Part shown: piece after piece, positions 12,056 through 24,312 of the stretch
Layout: every line of letters starts with the position of its first letter
Position numbering within the stretch: position 1 is the first letter of the stretch
Source: Liquidambar formosana
Lineage: Eukaryota > Streptophyta > Magnoliopsida > Saxifragales > Altingiaceae
DNA: 64,000 bases
Direction: 5' to 3'
Assembly (NCBI GenBank): GCA_039720395.1
Contig: JBBPBK010000067.1
Location: 62,001-126,000 of the forward strand
Position numbers and translations under genes: made by a program
The notes under the pieces: generated by a model
What the model was told of the DNA's origin: nothing
The model's database searches: none
The model's input: only the letters and a program-made list of their open reading frames with translations

Positions 12056-13531
12056 ATGGCACAACTGGGATACCTCGCTTCCATGGTAGATGTGAACAAA
12101 ATGGGGAGGTATAACTGGGGAGGGGCAGCATTAGCTACTATGTATAGATCCATGTCTGACATGTCTCGAGGTGTTTCCAAGCATTTTGGTGGGCTCCCAT
12201 TTGTTTGGGAGGTAAGTAAAAATGTTTAATTTTTAAATTCCTCTCAAACTTGACTTAATTTTAATGCTTTTTCTTGAATTTTGACAGATATGGTATTATG
12301 AATACCTGGGACTGTGCCGCCCCGCCCTGGATAATGAGATACAAGAATGGCCTATACTTGGGAACTATGCTCCCAACAAGATAGCTATGCGTGCCCCCAA
12401 TAGGCATGACTACGCCCATGCAAGGGCGTACTTGGCGAGCCTAAATGCTGACATGGTAATTCACCTTCCTCATTCTTTTCTTTCATTCATTTTTTATTAT
12501 CTTGCTCATCATTTTTTTTTTCAAATTCAACAGGTGGAGTGGAGCCCGTGGGGACTGTGGGAGGCTAGGTTGCCGAGGAGGTGTGTGTCCTGTTTGGAAT
12601 TGACTGGGAAGAGGGTACTCTTTGAGGGTCCCTCAGGGCGATACTAGTATTTAGGGGAGCGCGTCCTTAGGCAGGTGAAAGGACGAGTGGATGCCGCTCT
12701 TACCCCTGTCTTACCTCCCATGAATATGAGGCACACTGACTCTCTGGATGGGGATGAGCTAATGGAAGCTCTGATTGGATGGGATGCTGAGGAGTTCACC
12801 TCGCCCAATACCGACTACATAACTTTCTGCAACCAATTCCTGATGCGGCCTAGAGTCATTGGCTTCCCGCCTCAAGGGGTGAGTCTCTATTCCATTCTTT
12901 CAATTATCGATTTATACGAGCACTCCTCTTAAACAAATTATCTATTGCAGAGCCGGCGAGCTCGTGGACATAGTTCCACAATAGCGTCCTCCACAGGCAT
13001 GACTCATGGGGATGAGGATTATGAGATGGGGGGAATGGCACAGCCACCTCTCCCAGTACTCGACTGGCAAGTGAACCTATGCAATGGGTTGGAGTTCATG
13101 AAGACTAATATTACTCACCCTGCTTTTGACGAAGTCCCCAGGATTGACCCGAGCTATGAGCATGTAAGCTCTAAGCCTTTTGCTTTCCTGAAAACCTCTT
13201 TCATCATTTATTAACCATGTTTATCTTTTAGGTTCCCCGAGAGTACGCACAGGAGTGCCTTGAACTCAGCGAGGGATTAAGGTGGGACCTTTTTAGGATG
13301 AGTTTGGCGAACTCTGTGTTAGAAGGACGACTGAATCCCACTGTAAGACATTCCCTTTTGTTCATTCCAATCATAGGAGTTAAAGGCATAACCCTTCTTC
13401 ATTAATTGATTTCTTTGCAACAGGTCTCCACACTGCGTCCACCACAACCAATGCCACCCCAAAGGAATCCTCATGCTGGTCGTGGTAGAGGCGAGTCAAG
13501 TAGAAAGAGAAGAACCACGGGAGATCATTAG
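12056..13531 (+). pseudogene. Antisense PMD (plant mobile domain) gene of element A, 3' part only
   Basis: The first part is cut off by the CACTA insertion. Remaining exons: 12056-12211 (ASMVDVNKMGRYNWGGAALA, the end of the PMD fold), 12288-12455, 12534-12878, 12951-13163, 13232-13342 and 13424-13531. Exon 3 has exactly the same length (345 nt) and the preceding exon the same 168 nt as the second copy at 38923-44397. The frame carries a TAG at 12645-12647, at the same codon as in the other copy. The C-terminus is basic (RGRGESSRKRRTTGDH). PMD proteins occur in host genes such as MAIN/MAIL1 and inside transposons. Here the gene lies antisense to pol, between pol and the 3' LTR, as reported for extra genes of Tat-clade elements. 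Its role in the element is unknown. Confidence 0.82.
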
Positions 13532-13765
13532 ATTAGCTGAACTTCTTGCTTTGTGAATGAATGAAACATCCTTCTTTATGCTTTGTAACCTTTCTTTGAA
13601 CATTTGTTTTGGTACTTTGTATGAGACTTTTGGAGTTCCATGGTGGTGATTTACTCATGTTTTTGTGCAAAAACAAGCTCAAAATAAGCTTCCCAAGGTC
13701 ACATAACCATATAGGGGTCAAATTAGGTCAAAAATAGGCAAAACTGGGCAAAATAGGAAAATGGC

Positions 13766-13845
13766 CTCGGGTGACCACCCGGGGCTGGGCGGCTAGCCGC
13801 CCAAGCCCAGGTGGCTAGCCGCCCAGGCCTGGGTGGTCACCCGAG
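13766..13845. promoter_or_regulatory. 80-bp four-dyad module, copy 1 (GC form)
   Basis: Four 14-bp dyads at module positions 1-14, 23-36, 45-58 and 67-80, with 8-bp spacers. Dyad 2 is GGCGGCTAGCCGCC. The outer arms CTCGGGTGACCACC and GGTGGTCACCCGAG are exact complements. The module ends 85 bp before a TATA box (13931) of the downstream gene. I infer binding sites for a dimeric factor in phase on the DNA helix. Confidence 0.75.
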
Positions 13846-13930
13846 CCCGAAGCGGAAATCCCACTTTGAATAGGAAACTTCCTATTTTGACGGGTTTTTT
13901 CCTATTTGAACTTGGATTTGTGACATTTTC

Positions 13931-13940
13931 CCTATAAAAA
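13931..13940 (+). promoter_or_regulatory. TATA box of the second antisense gene of element A
   Basis: CCTATAAAAA lies about 50 bp before the start codon at 13989 and is conserved in the other copy at 44843-44852, with the same distance to the 80-bp module. Confidence 0.65.
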
Positions 13941-13988
13941 CACATCAAAGAGGTTCCTAAACCTACTTGTATTCATTCATTAGAAATT

Positions 13989-15251
13989 ATGGAGGCTCTA
14001 GACAAATTTTTAGGAGGGTTTTTGAGAGTTATAAGCGCTGAAGCAAAATCTAAGTTCAAGTGCTTTGGCTTGGATCCATTGCTTTCCTTGAGGCATGTGA
14101 AGCTTGAAACGAGCCTCTTGATTGCTGCTACATATTTTTGGGATCCCCAAATTCATGTGTTCCGCTTCAACTATGAAGAACTGTGCCCAACCATGGAGGA
14201 ATTCTGCGAGTTGTATGGGGTTTCACCGGTAGGTCCTTTCATACTCCCTACTCCTTGCCCAAGCTTTCTTACTTCTTTTTCCAACCTCCTTGGGATTCAC
14301 CCACAATATGCCTCTACGTTTGTAAAGGACCATATGGTAGACTTAATGAAATTGGCAACCTCTTTTTTGGCCAATGATAGTAAAGGTATTTTGAAATTTA
14401 CCTTTCCTATTAAGCATGCACTTGCCTTTTGCCTCATTGGTCGTTTCCTTATTTCAACTGGTACTCCACATGTTCCCATACAAGTCTGTGAGTTGATTCC
14501 TCTCCTTGCCAAAGGCCACAATTTGATTCCCATGGTACTAGCTGAAACCCTGAATTGCTTGGATAAAACTCATGAGGACCCAAAGGTTCCTTTAGGAGGT
14601 AGCCCCATTTTGTTGCAAATATGGTTGCTTGAAAGGCTGAATTTCTTGTCACCCACTGTCATTACACCATACAAGCCCCAGCATTACTGCCTTCGCTGCA
14701 TTGAGTTGCCTGGAAAATTCTCATTGAGGGATTGGCTAGGTTACTTCCAAACCCTTTCATGGAGGAATATCAAGTGGTTCGTCTTCATATGGGGCTGCAG
14801 TGAACGAGTGCTTCTGCGAACTTCTGGATGTGCCATGGTGAGACTCATAGGACTGAGGTCTACTTCCTTCTATTGGCCTTCGAGGGTTCTCCGTTAGATG
14901 GGTGCCATGCAAACCATACCCACTTCCCTGAGAGGTAACTATCCTATGGTGCCTGCGGGTCTTTCTGTAGTGACTTGGGCGAAGGATCGATGGCCTAGCA
15001 AGCTGACACTGACTCAAGTGACGAATACTGATGGTCCATATATGATGAGCCCCGAGTATAAGGAATGGTTGGGTGAGCGAGAGAGTACTCGAAGAGAAAG
15101 GATTTTTGGACTTATCAAGAATAACGAACTTGGACCTTGCAGAGAAGATATTATGGAAGCAGTGACAGCAGCTTATGAACACGACTTGAGGAAGAAAAGA
15201 AGACACGAAAGAGAGGAGAAGAAAGCTGCAAAGAAACCCAAGAAGAATTGA
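13989..15251 (+). pseudogene. Second antisense gene of element A (DUF7745/PMD-like), one stop
   Basis: A single-exon frame of 421 codons interrupted by a TAG at 14895-14897. The other copy (44900-46186) has a glutamine codon there, so a CAG to TAG change explains it. Shared blocks include YFWDPQIHVFRFNYEELCPT, VKDHMVDLMKLATSFLA, FCLIGRFLISTGT and LSWRNIKWFVF. The first block resembles the start of DUF7745 domains, which are related to the plant mobile domain. That assignment is from memory of the family and is tentative. The C-terminal 40 residues are strongly basic with a helical charged pattern (LRKKRRHEREEKKAAKKPKK), suggesting nucleic-acid binding or nuclear import. It converges on the 3' end of pol 341 bp further on. 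Function unknown. Confidence 0.72.
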
Positions 15252-15592
15252 AGACTCAATAGAATAGGATATTTATGGCATATTTATAGTTCTTTTTCTT
15301 AATACCAATGAATTGCTATGTCAATCAATTTTAGTTTTGAATAAATTGCCAATAATAAATCAAATTTGGGATTTCGTTGTTTGATTTAGACCGCACCCAA
15401 GGTAACTTTATGGGTTGCCTACGTATCTCCATTATTTTTCTTTTTTTGCTTTTTTTTTGTGTTTTTTTTTTGTGTTTTTTGTTTTTGTTTTTTTTGTTTT
15501 TTTTTTTTTTGAATGGAGAATCAGGTCTTACGTAGTTCTTATGCCTTATCTTTTGCCTAGGCCGCCCTTACGGGTTTTCAACCTAGCAGGCT
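15252..15592. other. Convergent spacer between antisense gene and pol of element A
   Basis: It holds a long T-rich tract on this strand (15433-15512), which is A-rich in the sense of pol. It also holds two short conserved blocks: GGCGGCCTAGGCAAAAG (minus strand, about 15550-15570) and TACGTAGGCAACC (minus strand, about 15413-15425). Both blocks recur after pol in element D and in element B. The spacer probably carries 3' processing signals for both strands. Confidence 0.6.
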
Positions 15593-18500
15593 TCAAACAT
15601 GATATTTCTTTAATTGATCCAAATTAGTTGGACGAGCGAACTCAATTCCATCTAAATCCATGAGGTGAACAGCCCCTGCTGGCAATATTTCTTTGATAAT
15701 GTATGGTCCACCCCAACTTGGCTTGAATTGTCCCCGTGGATCGAACACTGGAGCTCTGATTTCTTTCAGCACTACATCCCCTTTCTTTAGACCTCGATCT
15801 TTGACATGCTTGTTGAATGCTCTGGCAACTCTCCGTTGATACCCCTGAACATGATACAGTGCCCTTAAATGCCTTTCATCCAGCAAAGCTAACTCATCAT
15901 AGCGACTCTTAACCCAGTCCACTTCTGTTATCTGGCTCTCTACGGCAACCCTTAGTGAAGGAACCTCCAATTCAACTGGCAAGACAGCCTCCATTCCATA
16001 AACTAGAGAGTAAGGGGTAGCCCCTGTTGACGACCTTATTGATGTTCTGTAACCCCATAGAGCTAACGGTAACTTCTCATGCCAGTCTGTGTGTGAGTCT
16101 GCAGTCTTCTGTAGTATCTTCTTGATGTTCTTGTTAGCCGCTTCCACTGCTCCATTAGTCTGAGGACGGTATAGTGACGACAGATGGTGGACTATGCCAT
16201 ACTTTTGCAAGAGCTCATGGGTTTCTTTCTGAAAGTGCTGGCCATTGTCTGAGATAACTTTATGCGGTACCCCATATCGATAAATGATGCTGTGCTGTAT
16301 GAACTGTGCTACCTTCTTGGAATTCAAGGTCTTGAAGGACGCTGCTTCTACCCACTTAGTAAAATAATCAATGGTAACCAGGATGTATTCATGCCCATTT
16401 GACGCCTTTGGCTTGATCTGTCCGATGATATCTATCCCCCATACTGCGAATGGCCATGGTGATGACATACTTGTTAAAGGCATAGAAGGCAAATGTTGTC
16501 CACTAGCGAACAGTTGGCATTTGTGGCACTTCTTGACATGTGCGTGGCAATCTCTTTCCATGGTCGACCAATAATAGCCTAGCCTCATGATTTTCTTAGC
16601 CAACATATAGCCATTCATATGCGGAGCCCCTGTCCCTTCATGGATTTCTTTTATCAGATGCTCGGCTTCTTCCTCGGTGACACACAACAAGTGGATCCCA
16701 TCGTATGATCTCCTATATAGCTTTCCTCCACAAAGTACATAGTGACTCGCCAACCGCCTTAGGGTTTTTCTGTCGATACGAGATGCTCCTTCTGGGTACT
16801 CCCTTTCTTCAATGAACTTCTTTATGTCATGGAACCACGGATGGCCATCATTCACTTCTCCTCCTCGGATTGCACAACAGTACACAGGCTTGTCTGGACA
16901 TTCTATCACCAACGGCTTCACATTTCCCCCTTCAGGTATCTCCACCATGGATGCTAGGGTTGCCAAGGCATCGGCGAACTGGTTCTTGTTTCTTGACAAG
17001 TAGTTGAACTCTATTTCTGAGAACTCCTTGGTTAGAGCTTCCAGGTAGGCATGGTAGGGCAGCAACTTCTCATCTCGAGTTTTCCATTCCCCTTTTATCT
17101 GACAAATGATTAGCGCTGAGTCCCCGAACACTTCCAATTCTTTAATCCCCAATTCAAGTGCCGCTTCCAATACTAAGATACAGGCCTCATACTTAGCAAT
17201 GTTGTTGGTAGCTTCAAACCCCAACTTGACCGCCAACGGTGTAAATGCCTCTTCAGGTGAGACCAGCAGGACTCCTATCCCATAACCTTTCTTATTGGCT
17301 GCCCTATCGAAGTATACTCTCCAAGTTTTTCTACCAATCTCTAGCACGTCCTCATCTGGGAATTGATCGTTGAACGGAGTGGATGATGACACAGGACAAC
17401 TAGCTAGGTAGTCTGCGATGACGCTTCCCTTGATAGACTTCTGATTCACGTACTTGATGTCAAATTCATTAAGGAGAATTGACCATCGAGCAGTTCTGAA
17501 TGACAATACTGGCCTTTCTACCAGGTACTTCAACGGGTCCATGCGACTTATCAAGAACACTTTGAAGGACATCATGTAGTACCGGAGTTTCTGCGTCGCC
17601 CATACTAGTGCCACACAAGCCTTTTCAATGGCATTGTATTTCACTTCATAGTCCGTCATTTTCTTGCTTAGGTAGTAGATGGCATTCTCCTTTGCAGACC
17701 CTTCGAGATATTGAGCTAACATAGCTCCCGTCGCGGTTTCGGTGACCGTTAAGTATAACAAAAGCGGTGCACCTTGCCGTGGGGGAACTAAGATTGGAGG
17801 ATTGCTCAAGTATCTCTTAATGGTCTCAAAGGCCTCTTAGCATTCTTCGTTCCATACTTTTGGCACACCTTTCTTAAGCAATTTAAAGATTGGTTTGCAA
17901 ACCATGGTCAAGTTGGCGATGAATCGGCTTATGTATTGAACCCTTCTCAAGAAACCCCGGATCTGCTTCTCAGTGCTAGGCGGCTCCATCTCCACAATAG
18001 CTTTTATCTTTCCTGGGTCCACTTCGATGCCCCTCTGAGTGATCATGAACCCCAATAGCTTGCCTGCAGTGACACCAAAAGCGCACTTCTGTGGGTTTAA
18101 GCGGAGATTGTACTTCTTTGCTCGCTCTAGGAACTTCTCTAGCGCCTTGAAATGCCCTTCCCTATCCACGGACTTCACGATCATATCATCGACATAAACC
18201 TCGACTTCCTTATGGATCATATCATGCAATGAGGTCGTAGCTGCTCTTTGGTAAGTAGCCCCAGTGTTTCTTAAGCCAAAAGGCATTACCTTGTAACAGT
18301 ACGTTCCCCATTGCGTGATAAAGGCTGTTTTCTCCATGTCTTGAGGCGCCATCTTTATCTGGTTATACCCGGAGAATCCGTCCATGAAGGAGAGGAGTGC
18401 ATGTCCCACGGTGCTGTCCACCAACACATCGATATGGGGTAAAGGAAAGTCATCTTTAAGGCTCGCGGCATTGAGATCTCGGAAATCGAGACACATCCTC

Positions 18501-18971
18501 ACTTTCCCATCTTTTTTAGGCACAGGCACTATATTTGACAACCACTCGGGGTACTCCACAACTTGGAGGAAACCCGCGTCTAGTTGTTTAGTTACCTCTT
18601 CTTTTACTTTTAGAGCCCATTCTGATTTCAATCTTCTGAGTTTCTGCTTTATCGGCTTCTTTAGGGAATTAGTGGGGATATAGTGTTGCACAATATCGGG
18701 GTCAATGCCAGGCATGTCTTCATAAGACCATGCAAAAGCCATAATGTTGGCTTTCAAGAGGGAGATCATCTTTTCTTTTTCAACGGGGGAGAGGGTTTTC
18801 CCAATTTTAACTATTCTTGGCAATTCATTCGTCCCTAAGTTGATTGATTCTAATTCATCCATATTAGGTTCGGTGACGCCCCTTTTCCTTTGCTCAACGA
18901 GCTCCGGGGGGACATCATTCCTAGGATCTATATCCATGCCATAAATATCTATAGAGGAGAGAAAAGAGACA
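15593..18971 (-). pseudogene. Element A pol: reverse transcriptase, two RNase H domains, integrase
   Basis: RT has the expected order: DFRDLNAAS, then MPFGLRNTGATYQ, then YVDDM (about 18185-18199). A TAA at 17837-17839 splits it from the next part; the D copy has a glutamine codon there. Then follow the gypsy-type RNase H (ATGAMLAQYLEGS to IKGSVIADYLAS) and a second, archaeal-type RNase H (VYFDRAANKKGYGIG to GDSALIICQIKGEWK). The integrase has an HHCC finger (HMNGYMLAKKIMRLGYYW, CHKC), WGIDIIG and VISDNGQHF as catalytic aspartates, and the glutamate in NGAVEAANKN. In the second RNase H the motif NNIAKYEAC carries lysine where the D copy has glutamate, and DRAAN replaces DGAAN, so that domain has lost a catalytic residue. 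The protein would convert RNA into integrated DNA if intact. Confidence 0.9.
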
Positions 18972-19134
18972 CTGCATATATAGAGAAAAAAAAGCACACT
19001 TTATTGACTAGGAATAGTAGGAATGACACACAAAAGAAGAAAAACAAACAAATCTGTATCAATACTATGACTCCACAAAGAGAGTTAAGTAGATACATCT
19101 TATTGAATTAGGGAAACTAAACTAAGACACCTAC
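18972..19134 (-). other. Ogre-type intron between protease and RT (element A)
   Basis: On the minus strand the gag-protease frame ends at TTGTAG just after DSS. A donor GTAGGT (19134-19129) and an acceptor TATATGCAG (ending 18972) flank 163 bp. Removing them joins ...DSS through a split TT/T codon to VSFLSSIDIYGMD, in frame with RT. The D copy shows the same arrangement. An intron at this place is a known hallmark of Ogre elements. Splicing itself is inferred. Confidence 0.78.
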
Positions 19135-22100
19135 AAGCTGCTATCAGGTAGGCCAAGGTCTTCTTCTTCATGGAGCTCCGCAATGACACCACATTCAAGG
19201 TACCAATTCAGGAGTGGCACGGTAGCATGGCTAATGGACGAACCCTGGAGTTCTTCAATGGTCGAGTCTTCCACGGTGAGGATCATATCTTGGAACATTT
19301 CAGCCATAGCCCTTGCATCAAGGTTCTCTGCCCAGTCTTCTTCTTTCTTTTCCCAGAACTCATCATTGATGGCTTCATCATCCACCATTTCAGCTGTAAT
19401 TGGATACCATTCGGTGAAGAAAATTTCAAAACCCGGAACTCGGATCTTGGTAGCTTGGTCAAAGGTGGGTTCTAGAAACCCACAATATAGAAAATCATCC
19501 CCCTCTTTGACGAAGTAACCATTCAAAGTAGGTCGATATGGCGAGATCCTCAAGTCTGGCACCCTTCCCTCGGCTTTGGCTCTTACTTTCTCTTTATTCC
19601 TCTTCAACATTTCTGCATGATCATTTCTGGAGGGCTCATATCCTAGCCCGAAGGTGTATGAGGTCACACGGCTTTGAATAGACGTAGGGATCCCTTGTTG
19701 GCGACGCCCTAGCCCCATGCCTGGAAAGAAACTCATTCTTCTCATGATCTCACCAACGTGCAAGTTGCTATGGGGGCAAAAGTCCAAGGGTATTAATTCA
19801 CCCTTCTCGAGCTCTTTCTCAATGCATTGGACATAGTCAAACCCAGATAATGGTACTGCTGCTGATTCAGGTTGTATCTCACATATAGGCACGCCTGCGA
19901 GTTTCAATTCATAGTCCCCTTGAAGCGTTACTATGGCTCCTTCATAAGGAAACTTCACCTTTTGATGGAGTGAAGATGGCACAGCCCCAGCAGGATGGAT
20001 CCAAGGTCGGCCCAACAGCAAGTAGAAACATGACGGCACATCCAACACTTGGAATTCCACCCTAAATTCAGTGGGTCCCATGATAAGAGGCAAAGTAACT
20101 ACCCCTATTACTTCTCGACGGGTGTTGTCATAGGCTCTTACGGTCTGCCCAGATGGCGTGAAATCGGTGGGTCCCAAACCCAAGACAGTGGCAGTTTAGA
20201 GAAGACATACATTCAGTGCAGACCCATTGTCGATAAAGACGGTAGGTACCCTCTTCCCCATAGTGTCAACGGTCACATAGAGAGCTTGAGAATGGCTTGG
20301 CCCGCTTTTGGGTAGGTCCACATCGGTGAACACGATGGTTGAGTTCTTGGGAGTTGGATTCACCAAATGTACTAATCCCTCGGGAGATGTGTCAACGGGC
20401 ACTTGTATCTGATTCAGCAGTTTCAACACAGTCTGTCTGTGCTTATGTGAGGCCATGAGTAAGCCCCAAATAGTGATGTTGGCATTGGTCTTCTTCAGCT
20501 GCCTAAGCACCTCATCCTCTTCTTCTTGCAAGCTAGGACGCCTCTGCCCTTCTAAATCTTCCAACGGATTCTCAGATTCTAAGTGGGGAGGCTTGAAATG
20601 GCGACCCCCTCTGGTTATGTGGTCTAACTCATCATCACTAGCCCATATGTCATGGACTTCCTCGGAGTCATTCATTAAGTCATCCCATTCTATCATGTCA
20701 ATGCTCTCCATTTCTGTCGGCAAGTCATCCCAACCTGTAGGGACTATTGGCTCATCCGATATCGGACTTGGGCTTGAGTACAGCACATAGTACTCAAATT
20801 TCCCTGACGATTCTCCTAATAGGCCAACCTGAGGATCCCCTGCTTCATATCTTTCCTTCAGCTCTTGTTGGATAGATTTCTTTGGCAACAACAAAACCTT
20901 TTGGTCAATGAGGTCTTGAATGATCTTCTTTAGTATAGAACAAGCCTCGGTGTCATGGCCGGGTGCACGATGGTATTGGCAATATTGGTGAGGGGTTGAT
21001 GGCCTTGGCTTTGGTGGAAGTGGCATGATAAGGTGGTTATTACGGCAAATGGTGAAGAGACGGGTTAAGGTCATGGGGAATGGAGTGTATTGTCTTATGG
21101 GACGGCGAGGGCGTGAGGATTCAATCCCAATGGCATTTATGGTGTTGGGTGGGGGTGTGTTGTTATGAGATGGGAGAGGATTACGGGTGATATTTGGATG
21201 GGTAGGTGGTGAGATGACTTGTTTGTCAATGAGGTCTTGGACTTGATGGCGAAGGCGAACACAACGATTGGTGGCATGGCCTTTGGATTGGTGGTACTTG
21301 CAGTACTCATTCTCGTTGTAGTTCCTGGGTAAGGGATTTGGTGGGGGTCTTGGGTCGAGTGGCTTCAATAGGTCACGGCTTATGAGCTTTTCAAGGACTC
21401 TTTCGAGTGGCATGAATAGGTCAGTGAATTGGCGAGGTGGGTTGACATCATTGAGAGAGAAGGGTTGGATGGGTTGAGTTATGGTGTTGACCTCGGCATT
21501 GTTCTTTCCAGTAAAGTTTATCTTGCGACTCCTCACTTCCTCAGTTTTAATTGTCCCATCATTGATAGCATCTTCAACCTGCGTGCCAGCCCCAATGAGA
21601 GCTTTGAAATTTGGGAAATAGTGGGCAAATAAGTGCTTGTGATACACGGGCAGCAAGTTCTTAACCACCAGCTGAATTTGGTCCTCCTCATTTGGCCTAT
21701 CCGTCATTCTCGAGGCCTTTTGTCTCCACCTTGTAATGTAAGCGGAGAAGGTTTCATGAACCCCTTGCTTGGTAGTTTCCAGGTCCCTCCGAGTAACATC
21801 CACCTCTGTGTTGTACTAATAGTGCTCCAAGAACTCATTGCATATGTCTTCCCAAGTCCGGGTTCTATTCTCATCCAAGGACAAGAACCATTTCAAAGCG
21901 GAAGTGGCCAAGGTTTCATGGAACATTTGAGCTAAAAGCTCGTCAGTAGCCCCTCGAGGGTGCATAGCTCGCACATACATCTTCAAATAAGTCTTAGGGC
22001 AACCCGTCCCATCGAACTTTTCTAACTCCGGCATCTTGAATTGCAATGGAATACGAACCATTGGGAATAGAGATAAAGTCCGCACATCGACCATGTCATC

Positions 22101-22535
22101 AGCCCTATGAATCCCTTTTATAGTTCTCTCTAATGCTTCTACCTTGCTAGCTAACACGGAATCACTGCTAAAACCTTTCCCTTTGGTTTCCCCTTCTAGG
22201 TTGGTGACCACAGGTTTCGAACTACTTTCCCCCCTTGTCTTGGTGTTCTCATTGGATTGAGGTCCTTCTTCGGTGCCAGCCCCATGACGTATACCTGAGG
22301 AATGGGCCTTAGAGCCATTTTGTTGAAGATCCGCCATCTTCTGTTGGTTCTCTTGAGCCATTTTCAATGCGGTATCGGATATCTCGGCGGTATGATCAAG
22401 CTTGGCCATGATGGCTTTCAGACAAGCCTCAAGGTCAAAGTGCCCCTCACTAGTTCTTTCGTCGGCCATGTCTGTCTGATGGGTAGGTTCAACACTCACT
22501 AGACGCCCTTGCGGATTGCGGATCCAAGCCAGCAC
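19135..22535 (-). pseudogene. Element A gag-protease with G-patch segment
   Basis: A likely start is the ATG at 22470 (MADERTSEG), conserved in D. Open sequence extends back to 22535. Gag has LQFKMPELEKFDGTG and ALKWFLSLDENRTRTWEDIC, the retrotransposon gag core. Two zinc-knuckle-like motifs follow (CKYHQSKGHATNRC and CQYHRAPGHDTEAC). The protease active site is VFIDNGSALNV (about 20222-20240). A G-patch-like segment (GMGLGRRQQG, then GLGYEPS) follows. Stops: TAG near 21814 where D has lysine (HYKYNTEVD), and TAA near 20196 right after the protease active site. The 3' end reads into the intron at 19134. Gag would form the particle and protease would mature it, but neither can be made in full here. 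Confidence 0.85.
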
Positions 22536-23330
22536 GTCTATGGATAAAAAAGTTTTAACCTTTAGCCTAAGGACTTGTCCTAAACCTCCATATTTTCCTT
22601 AATGAACTCGGTCTCTACACCATGTTCAATTAATTCATTCCTTTTATCCACTTACCTTTACAGGGGTCATGGATTAAGGGTATGTTTAAAAGAATAGGGC
22701 AAAGAGTCCTTCAATTAGGTTTAATTATTCCCCTAGGACTAGCACATCACAAACATAGCTTTACATCCTATTTCCTTAATTTATTCCTCCTAACCCATGG
22801 CCTTAACGAAGGCTAGGGTTTAAAGGTCTATGTTAAGGGCATAAGATATAAAGCCTCACACCACAAACACGGCATAGCATCATTACAAACAATTGTGGGT
22901 GCATAATGGTGAGACCATAGTGTTCTACAAGTCTGTCTATATGGACTAATGATAAGGGTAGGCTGGGGTCCTTCACTTGCTTGAGCAATCCTTATACCTA
23001 ACCACATGTGGCATCAGGAACGCCGCGTGGGTCCAGCAGTACGTGATTAACTCATTTAATATACCCAAGGGCAAGCCCAAGGGTACTAGGCAAGAGAGGT
23101 TGATAGCTTTCGCCCTAACACTTGGAATCAGGAAAACCAAGGTTGAAACTAGGCCGATCATTGGCAAGGATACATCGAGGGACATCGATCCTAGCATGCA
23201 AGAGTTTGCGCACACAATGCAATAAATGAAAGCACACAATCAAGCGGATGCAATGTGATTGATTTTAATTAATCATAAGAAATTAACTTAGCCCAATTAA
23301 ACTTTATAGAGTCTAGCCCACAAATCCGTA
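22536..23330 (-). other. Leader between primer site and gag, element A
   Basis: About 0.8 kb with no convincing coding frame. A block beginning near 22975 and containing AACCACATGTG and TACCCAAGGGCAAGCCCA is well conserved with the matching leader of D (56450-56640). It may hold packaging or leader structure; no specific signal is proven. Confidence 0.5.
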
Positions 23331-23342
23331 GTGGAGTCGCCA
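23331..23342 (-). promoter_or_regulatory. Primer binding site of element A
   Basis: Minus strand TGGCGACTCCAC lies four bases inside the LTR end. D has the longer match TGGCGACTCCACTGGGG. A tRNA-Arg primer is reported for Ogre elements; that match is from memory and was not checked against a tRNA sequence. Confidence 0.7.
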
Positions 23343-23345
23343 AAC

Positions 23346-24024
23346 TGTGAACCCCGGGAATTGGGCACACGAGGGATTGACGAAAAGGTTGTGTGGGTTT
23401 TGAAAACACAAAGGAGTCGCCACCTCATTTTTTAAAGGAAACAAGGAAAACCCTAAAAACAGTTTGTTTTAGGAAAACAATTTGAATGACTCCATAAAAA
23501 AGGAAAGGGCAAAAACCAATCTTTTGGAAACCAAAAAAATCGGGGATTCGGAGGCTAAGTTATGACATGGGAAGGTTCTAGGCAAAGGCTATAGGCACCC
23601 ATGTCACCTTTTCGGTCTCTCAGTTCATTTGGGCTAAATCAAGATCTTTTCCATACAAAAATCAGCAAGTATATCATCACAAGATAGCATGCATATCATA
23701 TATTTCATTCATCCATCCATGCATAGTAAGCACACAAAAACAGAAAATAAAAAGAAGAAAAGAAAACAAAAAGAAGCCTAGGATGCTTGGATCCTAGAAC
23801 GGACTTGAGCCTCACGAAGAGCGCCTACGTACCATGCAACGAAATACATGGATCAAAGTCCACGTAGTTCGATTAGAACTAGGGTTAAGACTTAATACAA
23901 ACCTATGGTAAAAACCCTAGGTTTCCTTATTTAACCAAAAGAGTTGAATTTGATAGAAAGTTTGATTTTAGAAAGAGCTCCACAAAATGGAAACTTTAAT
24001 AAAAACCAGAATTTTATTTGTGAA
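23346..24024 (-). repeat. Element A 5' LTR, PBS-proximal part
   Basis: Starts on this strand with TGTGAACCCCGG, the complement of an LTR end in TTCACA. It is cut by element B at 24024 and resumes at 33431. Total length without B is about 2.7 kb. It contains a possible U5 hairpin at 23564-23605 (arms GACATGGG and CCCATGTC) and a block around 23776-23880 that is shared with D's LTR. Confidence 0.88.
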
Positions 24025-24167
24025 TGTTGACACCCCATTTTGTACCTCCTGACATTTTGGACCACCTTTAAGCCCAATGATGAAGGGTGGTGTCAAATAG
24101 AACTATACGAGTGAATCCTGAAGGACTAACGCGATCACAGCTCAAAATCAGCACAAAACCATAGCCC

Positions 24168-24312
24168 ATGATCATACGTGCATACTTCATGCACGTACGT
24201 GCATCTCCCATGCTCGTACGTGCATCACCCAAAAGCGATCACCATAGCCCATGATCATACGTGCATCCTTCATGCACGTACGTGCATCTCCCATGCTCGT
24301 ACGTGCATCACC
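24168..24312. promoter_or_regulatory. Phased 21-bp ACGT dyad array in B's upstream promoter
   Basis: Six 21-bp units in two trios, starting at 24168, 24189, 24210 and at 24250, 24271, 24292. Units centre on TACGTGCAT or CACGTACGTGCAT (for example CATGCACGTACGTGCATCTC). The array ends 125 bp before the TATA box. ACGT cores are typical bZIP/bHLH sites in plants; a specific factor is not known. Confidence 0.75.

Noticed and set aside
19170..19518. Plus-strand open frames inside gag-pol of A, and similar ones in D
   Set aside because: They are reverse-strand shadows of conserved gag-pol coding sequence.
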